Below are positions 9,876 to 20,400 of a stretch of DNA of 49,520 nucleotides, piece after piece; the stretch's first letter is position 1; each line of letters opens with the position of its first letter. The DNA is from Heterotrichella gracilis (Eukaryota > Sar > Xanthophyceae > Tribonematales > Xanthonemataceae), in NCBI GenBank assembly GCA_032358255.1, contig JAULBX010026330.1:1-49520 (forward strand), given 5' to 3'. Made by a program: the position numbers and the translations under genes. Below the pieces are notes generated by a model. That model was not told the DNA's origin. It was given only the letters and a program-made list of their open reading frames with translations, and did no database searches.

Positions 9876-10915
9876 ATGTTCGCCCTCGCCCCCACCTCCA
9901 CCAGGGTTGCCTTCACTCCCAGCCAGCGGCCAGTGAGCGGCAGCAGGGCGCGTGTGGTGCGCGTGTCGGCCACGGGTGCAATCAACCCCGCCATCCAGAA
10001 GGACGTGGAGAAGGTGGTTGACACAGTGATGACGGGGAGCGTGGAGAAGCAGGTGCGAGGTTTTGTTGGTGTGATCTGATCCCATGCCTTTTGTGCAAAC
10101 CTTATATTCGCTACACTAGGACGACCAATATTGCTTGTGAGCTCTTGTACTTGGTGTAGTCGACCAATATTGCTTGTGAGATTTTGTACTTGGTGTAGTC
10201 GACCACGGTGATGGGGCATACGCCGCTGCTCGGGGTGTACTGCAAGAGCGTCGGGTGTGTCATGCAAGTGGGCGATAGCTGCAGCTAACCATGTCGTGGC
10301 TATTCGAGGGTGGGAGCCTTTTGTTTAGGGGGCCAGGGTACTGTATAAGAAGTTTGAAACTACCGCTTGGTGGCACCTCAGGCCTTTGCCGTAGACCCGT
10401 GGTGGCATGTCTTGGCCAAGGCCACTAGGGTTGGTCCTTCTCTAGCTACTGCCTCACCTTCCGTTCCCCTCACCACAGGCCGTGTACTGCCGCTGCTGGA
10501 GGTCTGGCAAGGTAAGCAGGCTGCTGACAGCGCGTACACACCTTGCGGTTGCGAATGATATGGATAATATTCTGGTGGCCCGCAAGTGCCTGGTGCTGCC
10601 ACACACAACACTACATGCCTTGGTAGTGTTGCAACAGCACTACATATATCTACATCAACATCAGCTGCTGGGTCCTTTCAACGGTTGCACTTGGCTCCTT
10701 ACCAAGTCACTGCACCTGCAATGCACATGCCATGCGAATGCCACAATGCAGCACCCCCGTCACATACGTGACGGTGGTGCAAGCCTAAATCTGGTGTCCA
10801 CCTGTTGTTGACGGTGCCTGTTTTCGTGCAGTTCCCCCTGTGCGACGGTTCCCACGTGAAGCACAACAAGGAGACTGGGGACAACGTGGGTCCCCTGATC
10901 ATCAAGAAGGACTGA
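9876..10915 (+). CDS. CDGSH iron-sulfur domain (NEET) protein
   Basis: Three exons, 9876-10052, 10479-10511 and 10832-10915, encode 97 residues. The first ~35 residues are basic, Ser/Thr/Ala-rich and acid-free, typical of a plastid or mitochondrial transit peptide. The rest carries the complete 2Fe-2S motif C-x-C-x2-S-x3-P-x-C-D-G-S-H, read as [16 protein letters not shown] across exons 2 and 3. Three Cys and one His coordinate the cluster. Plant NEET works in chloroplasts and mitochondria in iron, ROS and cluster transfer. There is one CDGSH motif and no membrane helix, so it matches the plant soluble type rather than animal mitoNEET. The 33-base middle exon holds only the first two ligands. 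Intron 1 contains a 39-base tandem repeat. Confidence 0.95.
10122..10204. repeat. 39-bp tandem repeat in CDGSH intron 1
   Basis: Two consecutive 39-base units start at 10122 and 10161 with the word CGACCAATATTGCTTGTGAG and differ at two or three positions. A five-base start of a third unit follows. Confidence 0.9.
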
Positions 10916-11953
10916 GGGCGTGGTTGCTGATAGGGTGGTGGGGCGAGAGCCCACAGACCATCAAGAAGAATTCAGAGTGGTGCAGATGGGGTGGTGCGTG
11001 CCTGGGCCCACTGCATGTCAAGGAGGTGTAGAGCAGGAGAGATGGGGCGCAGCAGTGTGGAAATATGTTCGCCGCAACCAACAGTGATTCCTCACTATTT
11101 TTCATATTAATGATTTCCCGCCTTCTCTCTGCAGAAAGCAGTGAACTTGCACCACACAATGGCGGCTAGCACGTAATTATGTATTGGCAGGAAATTTTGA
11201 GAAAGCAAACGTTGCGTAATTGTGGCATCTTCGATTGACAGATTGTAGCAGGCATGGTGACTCCTGTTGAGAGCCCGGGGTTGCCTCACAGCCGGAGTGG
11301 CAAAATTTGACTGTCGACGCATTGTAAAGAGTTACATCATCCACGGAAATAGTGCTTGAACATGGGCTTGCTTTAAAGCACGCAAATTGACAAAACAGGA
11401 GAAGGTCAAGCAGGACCAGCAGGAAATAAACCTGCAAAGCACCGGTACCACCTAAGCACATTGCTGACAGTCCAAATATCTACGATAGACCTAGGTTGCT
11501 GACAGTAAAACCAGCTATACAATGTGCAAACACGGATCTGACGATAAAGGAGGATGCACCCACAAAAAACCCAGTAGGTTTGATATAAAAAAGAGTCCGC
11601 TCACGCAGCCTCCTCCGCACCCAAAGCCTGTTGCCCTTCCCAGTCGCACACAGCACTCGCCCCCCCACAGCTTCACTGCCTGTCTCGTACCAGGGTGCAG
11701 CCTTGTGCAAGATGCAGCCCTTTCCCCCCTCCCTGCACCAGCCCAGAGCTGGAACACTACTCCTAGCATCGCCCCCCTGCATCAAACCTGCATCGGCCTC
11801 CCCACAGCCGAGGTCAACCCCCCACCCACCCCTCGCCCAGTGCACCGGGCAGTCCCAGCCCCGGCACATTTCCCCCACCGCTTTGCCCCGTCCATCTCAG
11901 CCTGGGTGCGCAGCGCTACCAATACTACCCATTTGGTTACGGGCGCACCCCTT
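10916..11953. other. Convergent spacer between CDGSH and ubiquilin genes
   Basis: Both 3' untranslated regions should lie here. I see no coding exon; the long frames at 11500-12200 are C-rich shadows without family similarity. Confidence 0.5.
11323..11336. promoter_or_regulatory. Candidate convergent polyadenylation signals
   Basis: TGTAA (11323-11327, plus strand) and its complement TTACA (11332-11336) lie nine bases apart between the convergent CDGSH and ubiquilin genes, about 410 and 620 bases past their stops. TGTAA is the usual signal in Chlamydomonas relatives, but a pentamer occurs often by chance. Confidence 0.3.
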
Positions 11954-14900
11954 TCATCCCTGCAGCAGCCTCTCCACCGCCGCATTCACATTTCCCCCGG
12001 TGGCCTGCAGCGCCGCCACGTTGGCACCAGCGTCCCAGAAGCCCATGTCCTGTGCAAGGGGGAGAAATGGGTCGGAGAGAGACCTCCAGAACAAGTAGCC
12101 AGGGTACAGAGGTGGGCAGCAACAGGCGATTGCCAATACTGCCCCACATTCTTTTTGCTCCTCCTGGTACTACTCACGTACATGGGTTCCAGCGATACAG
12201 CGATAAAGCCAGATTAGCAGTCTACCAGTGGTACATTCCTCACCAACACCCAGCCAACACAATCTGTAAACGGGGGGCCTACGGTGCAATGTCAACCCTA
12301 CATTGCGGCTGGCAGCCGCAAACCCTAAATCCTGAGCCTCTCACATCCTCTCCTCACCTGCAACTGCTGCAGCTGCTGCGCGTACGTGGTCTCAGGGTCA
12401 GCCGCCATCCCCCCTGGCCCCCCACCCAGTCCACCAAACATGTTGGCCAGTGCAGCCAAGTCAGGGCCACCCGCACCCCCCATCCCCCCCATGCCAGGGT
12501 TGCCTCCTGCTGCCCCTGGCGCCCCGAACATGCCCCCCAGCCCGCTGGACTGCAGCTGGCCCATGGCCTGCTGCATCTGCATCATTGCCTGCATGTTCTG
12601 TGGGTTGAGCAGGTTGCGCATGAAGTCGGGGTTGGCCATGGCGCTCCTGCAGGAAGAGTTTGAAACATATAGTTTTAGGTTTTATGGAAAGAAGTTAGGG
12701 TTGGGCGTGAAATGACGGTTGACCATACCGTACTGGCGATAGGGGTTGGCCCCCCTCTGCTAAAAACAATTATAAAGCATGGTTTTCACTTTCGCCCCAG
12801 GCAAATTTTAATTTTAAAGATTTCGCCCCAATTAAAATAGGGCATTTTTTGGCTGAACTACACTGCGTCGAGCGTCGTTATGTAGCTTTTGGTAGCACTC
12901 TGTTCGCCATATTCCTGTCGTTTCTTTTCGAAACAGTTGAACAGTGCTGGATTACAGTTTACGACCAACGCATGCATGCGGGAAACCTTGCGCGGGACCA
13001 CGATCCGGGCGGCAAGTTACAGTCGTCTATGGAACAAACAGCACGAACAGTTGTATAGAGCCCTAAAACAAGGTCGAAGGTATATATAGAGCCAGGATTT
13101 GGGTTTGAACACGAGGAAGAGCAATTATAGCTGATTCGCCCCCAAAATAGGCAATTTTAAAATTTCGCCCCAAGCCAGGGGGTGGGAGTTTCTGCAACTT
13201 TTGACACCATCGTGGAGTTGACACACTTGCATGCACATTTGAGGACAACTTGGGACCCTCTAGCTGCCCTGAAAACGCCATAAAAAACGACGATATTTTG
13301 GGTTGGGGGTGGGGGGGGTGGTTTCAGGCCTTCAAATAAATTTCAGAAGAAAATTTTAAAGTCCTCATATTTTTTTTGAGGAGGTATTTGACGGGTTTGC
13401 TGCATGGCACAAGCTCACAGATGGTCTAAGGTGTCATTTGCACACACTTAGATTGACATTGCTGCAACCTAAACATGGTTGTGGTCCACATGTCCCTGGG
13501 CATATACATTCTTTGTAATAATGTTAAGATTTATTTTATTATTTTATTACATTTAATGGTATTTATCCAGTATATAATCAAGAAAGTAAATTCAATTTAA
13601 TTTATGTTTATTATCAATAATTTTAATTTTTAAAAATACAGAATTTGCCATTCATATATTTGGCTGGTCCAGAGAGCATCAGCGCCCTTCCTAGTGTTCA
13701 AATCAGCCCTTAAAGTTTAAGAATACAATAAAATGGGGGGTGGGTGGGTCAAAGGTCTGGGGGTCCAAACAATTTTAGGATGGTGTTTGAAAAAATTTTT
13801 TCTCCCACCCCCTGCCCAAGCCAAAACGTTTAATTTTAAAATTTCGCCTAAAACAATTATAGCATTATTGGGGGCCAACCCCTATCGCCAGTACGGTAAT
13901 AACTCATGCACTTGTAGAGTACAGCCAGCGTTTATGCCCACCTGAGCCCCGTGTTCGCCTCCATCATCGCTTTCATCTGCAACTTGAAATATTCCAAGTG
14001 TTTTAGGGTTTTCAGATCATGCGCACCTGAGCCCCGGGTTTGCGTCCATCATGGCCCTCATCTGCGGGTTGCTGTTGGCCATTGCCTCCATCATGCCCGG
14101 CTGGCTCAGCGTCTGGTCCATGAGCTGCTGGAAGGCAGGGTTGTTCATGTACTGCATCATGGTGCTGGGGTCCATGCCGCTGGGAAGACCCAGGCTGTCC
14201 ATGCCAGGCAGTGTGGAACCGCCCAGGCCTGCGGAGTGCACACAGGACATTTAAAAAAGTTGCAAGGTGCCCAACTAGTGGGTTATTTCTACATAACCCC
14301 CCAGCTCCGCATTTGTGGTTCCCTTCCTTCCTTTTCTGAGGTACACCGAGCATAGAAGCCGTTTCTATGCTTGCAACCAACATCACGCTGTTTCCCGCGC
14401 CCCAGCCACATAAAAATAGGGTACATACCTGCAGGCGTGCCTGTGGCTGCGCCGCCAGCGCCTGTTTGGCCCGCGCCCGACCAGGGGTTGGGCAGCGGGG
14501 CGGTGTTGGGCACGCTGCTTGCGGCCGCGGGTGCGGCGGGCGTGCCGGCGGCGGTGGCGCCTGCTGCCTGCCCCGAGGTGGTGGGTGGGTTGGCAAACAT
14601 GTTGGTGTCGGCAGCATCCAGGAGGGGCTCCTGTACAAGGGAGGAATGCAAGTGGGACGATGTGGCGAGGCATGGGGAATCACCTGTGTGAGAATGTTGG
14701 TGGGGCGATGCTGTGCAAGAATGCATCCATGCCACTGTTAGAAATGGCATGTGCATGGTGGTGGGTGCTGGCAAGATGATGTAGAAAGGAGTTGGTGGCT
14801 GTTGCATCTAAGAGGGGCTCCTTGACAATTTGGGGTGCGTGGTGGGTGCAGCGGGGGAGGTAGTGTGGTGCACCATGGGGCAATCCTTCAGCGTGGGCAT

Positions 14901-16565
14901 CATCCATGTTGCAAGTGGCATCTGTGAGTGCATCCAATGCATTGCACTGGCACAAGAGCCTCCAAGATGCATGCCTGTACATGCAGAACCTGAGGCCCTG
15001 CGCCCTGGCCTCCGTAAATGCATGCATGCGCATTTTGACCTTTGGCTCGATGGCCAGATGGTGCCCCGCACCTGGATGTTCTCGTAAAAGTTGCGCAGCA
15101 TGTTGAAGCCGCCCGGGATCGACTCCAGGTTGCTGAGCGCCCTGTCCTGGTTGCGCATCTGCTCCCGAAGCAGGTTCTGCAGCCAAAGAAACACACGATG
15201 AACCACCGTGCTACCCCATGTCCATGTATGATGACAAGACAACAGCAATGGCTTGCCACTGGGCAGCATGGGCCATGCCAGGTTGTGCCATAGCCATACG
15301 GAGGTATGCTGAGTTTGATGTAAATAAAAAATAGGAAATTGAGCTCGTACCGGGTTGGACATCATCTGCATCGTTTCCCGCAGCATTTGGGGGTTGTTGA
15401 TCATCTGCGCCAGCTCTGGGTGCCGCTCCATCAGCTGCAAGACAGACCAGCCAATGAAATGAAGTGGCAATGGGCTGGTACTGCAATTTACTGCTAAACA
15501 ATGTGCTCATGCAGGGGGACATTGCAGTAACAGACCAGCCACAGTGTTGGCTGTGTGCTGGTCTGTGTCATAATTTATTTGCGATTGTCCCTGTACTCAA
15601 CGTAGCTGGGTTGAAACCGCTCCAGCACATGGCACGTAATACTGCATGACAAGTGCACGTGCTGAGGTGAGGCGAGCACTGTACCTGTCTGACCATCGGG
15701 TTGGTCTCCAGCATGCCCCTCAGCATCTCGGGGTTATTCATCATGCTCTGGACCATCGGGTTGTTCATCATCTGGCCCATGGTCTGCTGCATCTGCTCCG
15801 GGCTCATCTGCCCCACCATGCGCTGAATATCCTCGGGGCTACCCTGGCCCATGGCACCAAAGGGGTTTGCGCCCATACCACCCATGCCACCCATACCACC
15901 CATGCCGCCCATAAAATCCTGCTGCAGAGGAAGCAGCAAGTGGGTAGGATGAGCCACTTAAGTCTGCACACATCCACAGATCAGGTGCAAGACTGGGGGC
16001 AACGTACCATCCCACCAAAGCCCAGGTCGGGCAGGTTTGCAGGTGCAGCACTGGTTGCAGCGGGTCGTGCAGCGTTGTTGGCAACGAGGTCTGCTTGAGG
16101 CCCTGGGGAAGGTGTAGACCTGCGGGTGGACACACAACTGGTCACTTGCTGGCCACGTTCTTGATTGCTCATTTGTGTCAGTAGCAGGTGCGAATTTCGG
16201 TCAACAAGAAACCACAAACCGTTAAAAAGGCACTTACCCGCCTCCTTGGGGCTTGCCACGAACAAGGTGTACTACATGGTCGTTCTGCAGCCCTGAAACA
16301 CACGATCGGAGGAGCTTAGGCATGCAGATGCCACAAGAAACGGATGGCACAAAACGGGATAGAGAGGAGGCCCACCATAGCTCTCCACCGTCCGCTCGTC
16401 TTTCAGCACTTGCCCCTTGTAGATGAGGCGCTGCTCGTTGGCTGGGATGCTGCAGTGCTTGGCCACCTCTACCTTGAGCTCGCCTGCTGAAATGCTGGTG
16501 GATTCGATGCTCACCGAGAACTTGTCACCGCCCGCAGTGGGCTTGACAACTATGTTGACAGGCAT
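11954..16565 (-). CDS. DSK2: Ubiquilin / DSK2 proteasome shuttle (UBL-STI1-UBA)
   Basis: Ten exons join in phase: 16565-16376, 16292-16238, 16119-16008, 15921-15685, 15434-15351, 15176-15072, 14630-14429, 14228-14027, 12646-12358 and 12049-11954, giving 523 residues. The N-terminal ubiquitin-like domain ends in a [14 protein letters not shown] segment across exons 1 and 2. STI1-type Met/Asn/Pro repeats ([19 protein letters not shown]) fill exons 4-6 and recur in exons 8-9, with GGMGGM low-complexity linkers. A C-terminal UBA ([18 protein letters not shown]) closes the protein. Ubiquilins carry ubiquitylated clients to the proteasome and chaperone membrane proteins in the cytosol; UBL binds the proteasome and UBA binds ubiquitin. 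Length and domain order are normal. Intron 8 (~1.4 kb) contains a transposon-like element, and exons 7 and 8 have junction copies nearby. Its functional link to Msp1 (both handle stray membrane proteins) is inference. Confidence 0.96.
12728..13896. mobile_element. Non-autonomous terminal-inverted-repeat DNA element with TA flanks
   Basis: The left end (CCGTACTGGCGATAGGGG from 12728) is the exact reverse complement of the right end (to 13896) for at least 27 bases. Similarity continues inward through AACAATTATA on both sides. A TA dinucleotide flanks each end (12726-12727 and 13897-13898), the target-site form of Tc1/mariner elements. The interior is AT-rich, with several TTTCGCCCC words and subterminal TTTTAAAATTTCGCC copies in both orientations. 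The longest frame (~69 codons) shows no transposase feature, so this is a MITE-like, non-autonomous copy. It sits wholly inside ubiquilin intron 8 and leaves the splice sites intact. Confidence 0.85.
13938..13983 (-). repeat. Decoy copy of the ubiquilin exon 8 donor junction
   Basis: About 40 bases repeat the exon 8 end (ATGATGG, GCAAACCCGGGGCTCAG and a GT donor at 14027), placed ~85 bases further into the intron, just outside the inverted-repeat element. The separating filler contains TTTTAGGGTTTT. Confidence 0.85.
14772..14836 (-). repeat. Decoy copy of the ubiquilin exon 7 acceptor junction
   Basis: The minus strand reads [12 protein letters not shown] here, against [12 protein letters not shown] at the true exon start (14630). 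The copy lies about 190 bases upstream of the true acceptor in the transcript and has diverged by ~12 bases. Confidence 0.8.
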
Positions 16566-17459
16566 CGTAAGGCAGCTGTGGATATTGCGAGGTGCTGGAA
16601 GGAGGGTCACAGTTTACACAAAAGGTGTCCAAGACAGAAAACCGGTTGGACGAGTGAGGGTGCAGGAGCAGAGGGGGGAAGCACTCGGGGCAAAAGCTAC
16701 AGGTCGCCAGGTTCACCAGATAGCACTACAATGCACTGCATGCAACTGGCACCTTCGCCCTTTTTTAGTGCCCAAAAAGCATTCGATGATTCAGGAAGGA
16801 AAAATATCATATTCCCCAAATACTTAGACGGGGACCGAACTTGGTTGCCGGGTTCGAACTTTGAAACAATGGAACCCCACAGAACGGCTAATGCTTTACC
16901 TTTCGTTTCAAACAATGTTTGGGTTAAAGTGCTGCACATCGCACACGTTGCCAGACACAAGCGCCGCTGGCCGTTGCCATCTGTCATCTATACAATGGCA
17001 GGCATGGAAACCGGCTGAAACGAAACTGCTCAAGGCTCAAGGTTTCGACCAGGTGAGCAAGCAAGCTCACCAATCCGCACTCGCTAAAGCATACCTGACC
17101 ACTACTGGACGGCTGTACAAGCCAGGGACATCTGCATGCATAAACCCTTAAACTCGCAAGCTCCTGCATCCGTACCCAGTAAGTCTAAGACACTTCTGTG
17201 CCCTGCTTAGAATTAACATTGAGAGCTCGCATTTGTTTACTTGTCTCCTTTGCTTGCATCTGCCTGCGATACCCACGGCCTCTATAACACACGGCCTCGA
17301 GTACTGACCCCACTGCAGTTCAAACCTCCCTCCGCTTGCTGCACCCCTTCTGCACCCAACATGGCCCTCTCACACCACCCACACGCCTCCATCCACATCC
17401 CTCTTATGAACCCCACAGGTGACCACCTCCCTGCCTCCACCTAGCCATATCCCCGCTCA
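16566..17459. promoter_or_regulatory. Divergent region between ubiquilin and SUVH genes
   Basis: About 0.9 kb separates two head-to-head start codons and should contain both promoters. A possible extra upstream coding exon for the SUVH gene starts with an ATG at 17361, but I could not show that it is used. No TATA box or other core element stands out. Confidence 0.4.
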
Positions 17460-20400
17460 ATGCCATTCGCTATGCTAGCATCCCTCCAGAACTGGCAGCA
17501 GTCACGAGCCAGAGCACACGCAGCAGCAGGCCTTACAACAGCAGCCAACTCCGAATCTCTGACCAGCCACCTGCAGCAACCAGAGCCACCGATCGCCACC
17601 AACCCAGCCTCTGCTCAACCAGCCATGCAGCCCTCCCACCGCAGCCCCATGTCCTTCATCCAGATGCTGGGCTGCAAGGCACCCATGGAGTGCGAAGCGG
17701 CAGCCACCAACACGCTGCTGCCCCTCACTGCGCAGCGCAGGGACCAGATCTCTGCCCCCATCGAGACCCCAGAGTGCCCCCTCAGCGTCCCAGTAGAGCT
17801 TGTTGCTGGCATACCCGGCATGCCTCATGGCGAGTCATTTGCAAGGGGCTTTGAACCAGTGGAGGGGACGGGGGCGGTGTTCCGCCTCCCACACTGCAGC
17901 ACCAGCAACCACCAGGAGTCAAACCGCAGCTCACCAGAGTCTGTCAACCTGGTACGGCTCGGGGCGCAAACCCTAGGGCTGGGGTGCAGACCCTACCAAA
18001 CCCTGCGCAAAACCCTATGGTGCAAACCCTGAAAACCCATGTGCGGGCCATTGAGGTGTCTCCGCGGAGCATTTCTGCCTGGTACTCCGGTCCTTTCAAC
18101 CTTGCTACAAAACCGTGTGCAAAAGCTTGTGGGGAAAACCCCTGTGCAAAACCCTACGATGTGAAGTTGGGCATATCCACCCCCATGTTCACTTCAACCG
18201 CCCACCGTTGCGGTGACCCTGTAGGAATGTGAGCTGGAGGCGCAGCCTGCAGACGATGGTGAGAGTGGCGGCATGGATGCGGATATGGATGCGGATGTGG
18301 GCAGCGACGCAGAAGCAGAACCGGATGCGAATGTGAACGTGCGTGTGCATGCAGATGTGGTTGTCTTTGCGGTGGTGGATGTGAGTGCGCACTAGGCAGG
18401 CGGCGATGGGAATGGGCATGGTGTGGCGGCATTTGGGTTGAACAACCCGAGAGGGTCTGTGCCCTTCTAGTCTGTAGGTCTCTGTCACTTCAAAGTGCAG
18501 CCTTCCGCCTACTCACAATGCCATCCCACCTTCGCCACAGGCTCCCCCCTCCTCACCCCCTCGCAGCCAGTCCCCGGGGATGCCGTCGCTACCAGGGGAG
18601 GCATCGCACGACTCGGATCACGAGGAAGACACTGGTGGCGGGCTGGAGATCTCACTCCGCCTGTCAGACTCGGACCTGCTGGGCCCTGACGATGGTGCGC
18701 ACCCTATTGTTGGGGTTTAGGGTTTTCAATTAGGGTTTGCGATCTTTGTTGCTGCCTCTTCAGGATTGCACCAGCATGCGTGTTTCCTCATCATCCCCCT
18801 CGTGTCCCCTCCTCGTTGTTTTCAATTTGCATATTCCTTGCATGCACTTCCACATCATTAGTATCTATACAGGCGCACTGCTCCGACAGCATACAAAAGA
18901 AACCCATGCAACAACCCTATATTCAACCCTCCACACCACGCCCTTTTTGCAGAACCCGACTACCCTTACGGCAACTACACAGACACCTCCCCTGTGTCGG
19001 CAATCCCCGTGCCTTGCCTCTTGGAGAGTGGGTATGCGCCCACAGCCGTACCCACAGCAATTCCCACAGCCACTGGCACCGCCACGGCCATTGCAGAGCC
19101 AGTTGCAGCAGGCACAGGCACAGCCGCGGCCATTGGAACAGGCGCAATCGCAGCCGCAGCCCAGCCTGGTAGTGCACCCAGCACCTCTGTGTGTGTGGTT
19201 ACTGCCACCACCGCAGCCATAGCCACAGCAACAGCCACGGCCGCAGCCGCAGCCACAGCAGCCATCACCACAGCCATAGGCGCAGCCATAGCCGGAACCT
19301 CAGCCGCAGCCACAGCCGGAACCTCAGTCGCAGGCACAGCGGGAACTTCAGCCGCAGGCATAGCGGGAACCTCAGCAGCAGGCACAGCCGGAACCTCGGC
19401 GGCAGCCGGAACCTCCGCCGCAGGTATGGCGGGAACCTCCGCCGCAGGCATAGCCGGGACCTCCGCCGCAGGCGCAGCGGGGACTTCCGGCGCAGGCGCA
19501 GGTCCCCCTGTCAACTGGGAGCCTGACCTGAGCCAGGCACGCGTGGAGGCAAAGGTGGCGCGCCAGGGGGTGTACCAGGAGCTTTGCAAGAAGCACGTCG
19601 CCTCGGTAAGGGCCCCCCTCCCAACCCTAGCATGTGCATTTTTGGATTTTGCTCCACTGGGGAGTTGCCCATGGTCTTCGGACTGCGGCGGGCTTTCCAT
19701 CATTGCTCTCTTATCCTGTTGTTCATGTGCATTTTGCTCTGGCATTCTGCATGACATAGAGAAACGAAAGAGAATCAATAGTGGGGGCAAAGGTAGCGTG
19801 CCAGGGGGAGTATGTGAGCTGTGCAAGAAGCACGTCGCCTCGGTAAGGGCCCTCCTCCCAACCCTGGCATGTGCATCTCTGCAAATTGCTCCACCAGGGA
19901 GTTGCCTGTGATCTTCGGATTGCGGCGGGCTTTCCATCGTTGCTCTCTTATTCTGTTGTTCTTGTGCATTTTGCTCTGGCATTCTGCATGACATAGAGAA
20001 ATGAAAGAGAATCAATAGTGGGGGCAAAGGTAGCGTGCCAGGGGGAGTATGTGAGCTGTGCAAGAAGCACGTCGCCTCGGTAAGGGCCCTCCTCCCAACC
20101 CTGGCATGTGCATCTCTGCAAATTGCTCCACCAGGGAGTTGCCTGTGATCTTCGGATTGCGGCGGGCTTTCCATCGTTGCTCTCTTATTCTGTTGTTCTT
20201 GTGCATTTTGCTCTGGCATTCTGCATGACATAGAGAAATGAAAGAGAATCAATAGTGGGGGCAAAGGTAGCGTGCCAGGGGGAGTATGTGAGCTGTGCAA
20301 GAAGCACATTGCCTCGGTAGGGCCCCCTCCCATCCCAGCATGTGCATGCAGCTCTGGCATTCTGGGTGACGTAGAAATCCGAAAATGTAGTGGAATGACG

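Noticed and set aside
9381-10079. 232-codon plus-strand frame through the GCATGG minisatellite into the CDGSH gene
   Set aside because: The N-terminal part is repeat-encoded and promoter sequence. The CDGSH transit peptide starts naturally at 9876 with a TATA-like element upstream.
19781-20347. Evenly spaced repeats that could suggest a CRISPR array
   Set aside because: Units are 237 bases, contiguous without spacers, in a eukaryotic intron and derived from the adjacent exon.
18975-20360. 461-codon open frame on the minus strand
   Set aside because: It is antisense to SUVH exon 4 and its 237-bp array; the repeated peptide only reflects the DNA repeat and the rest is the complement of an Ala-rich exon.
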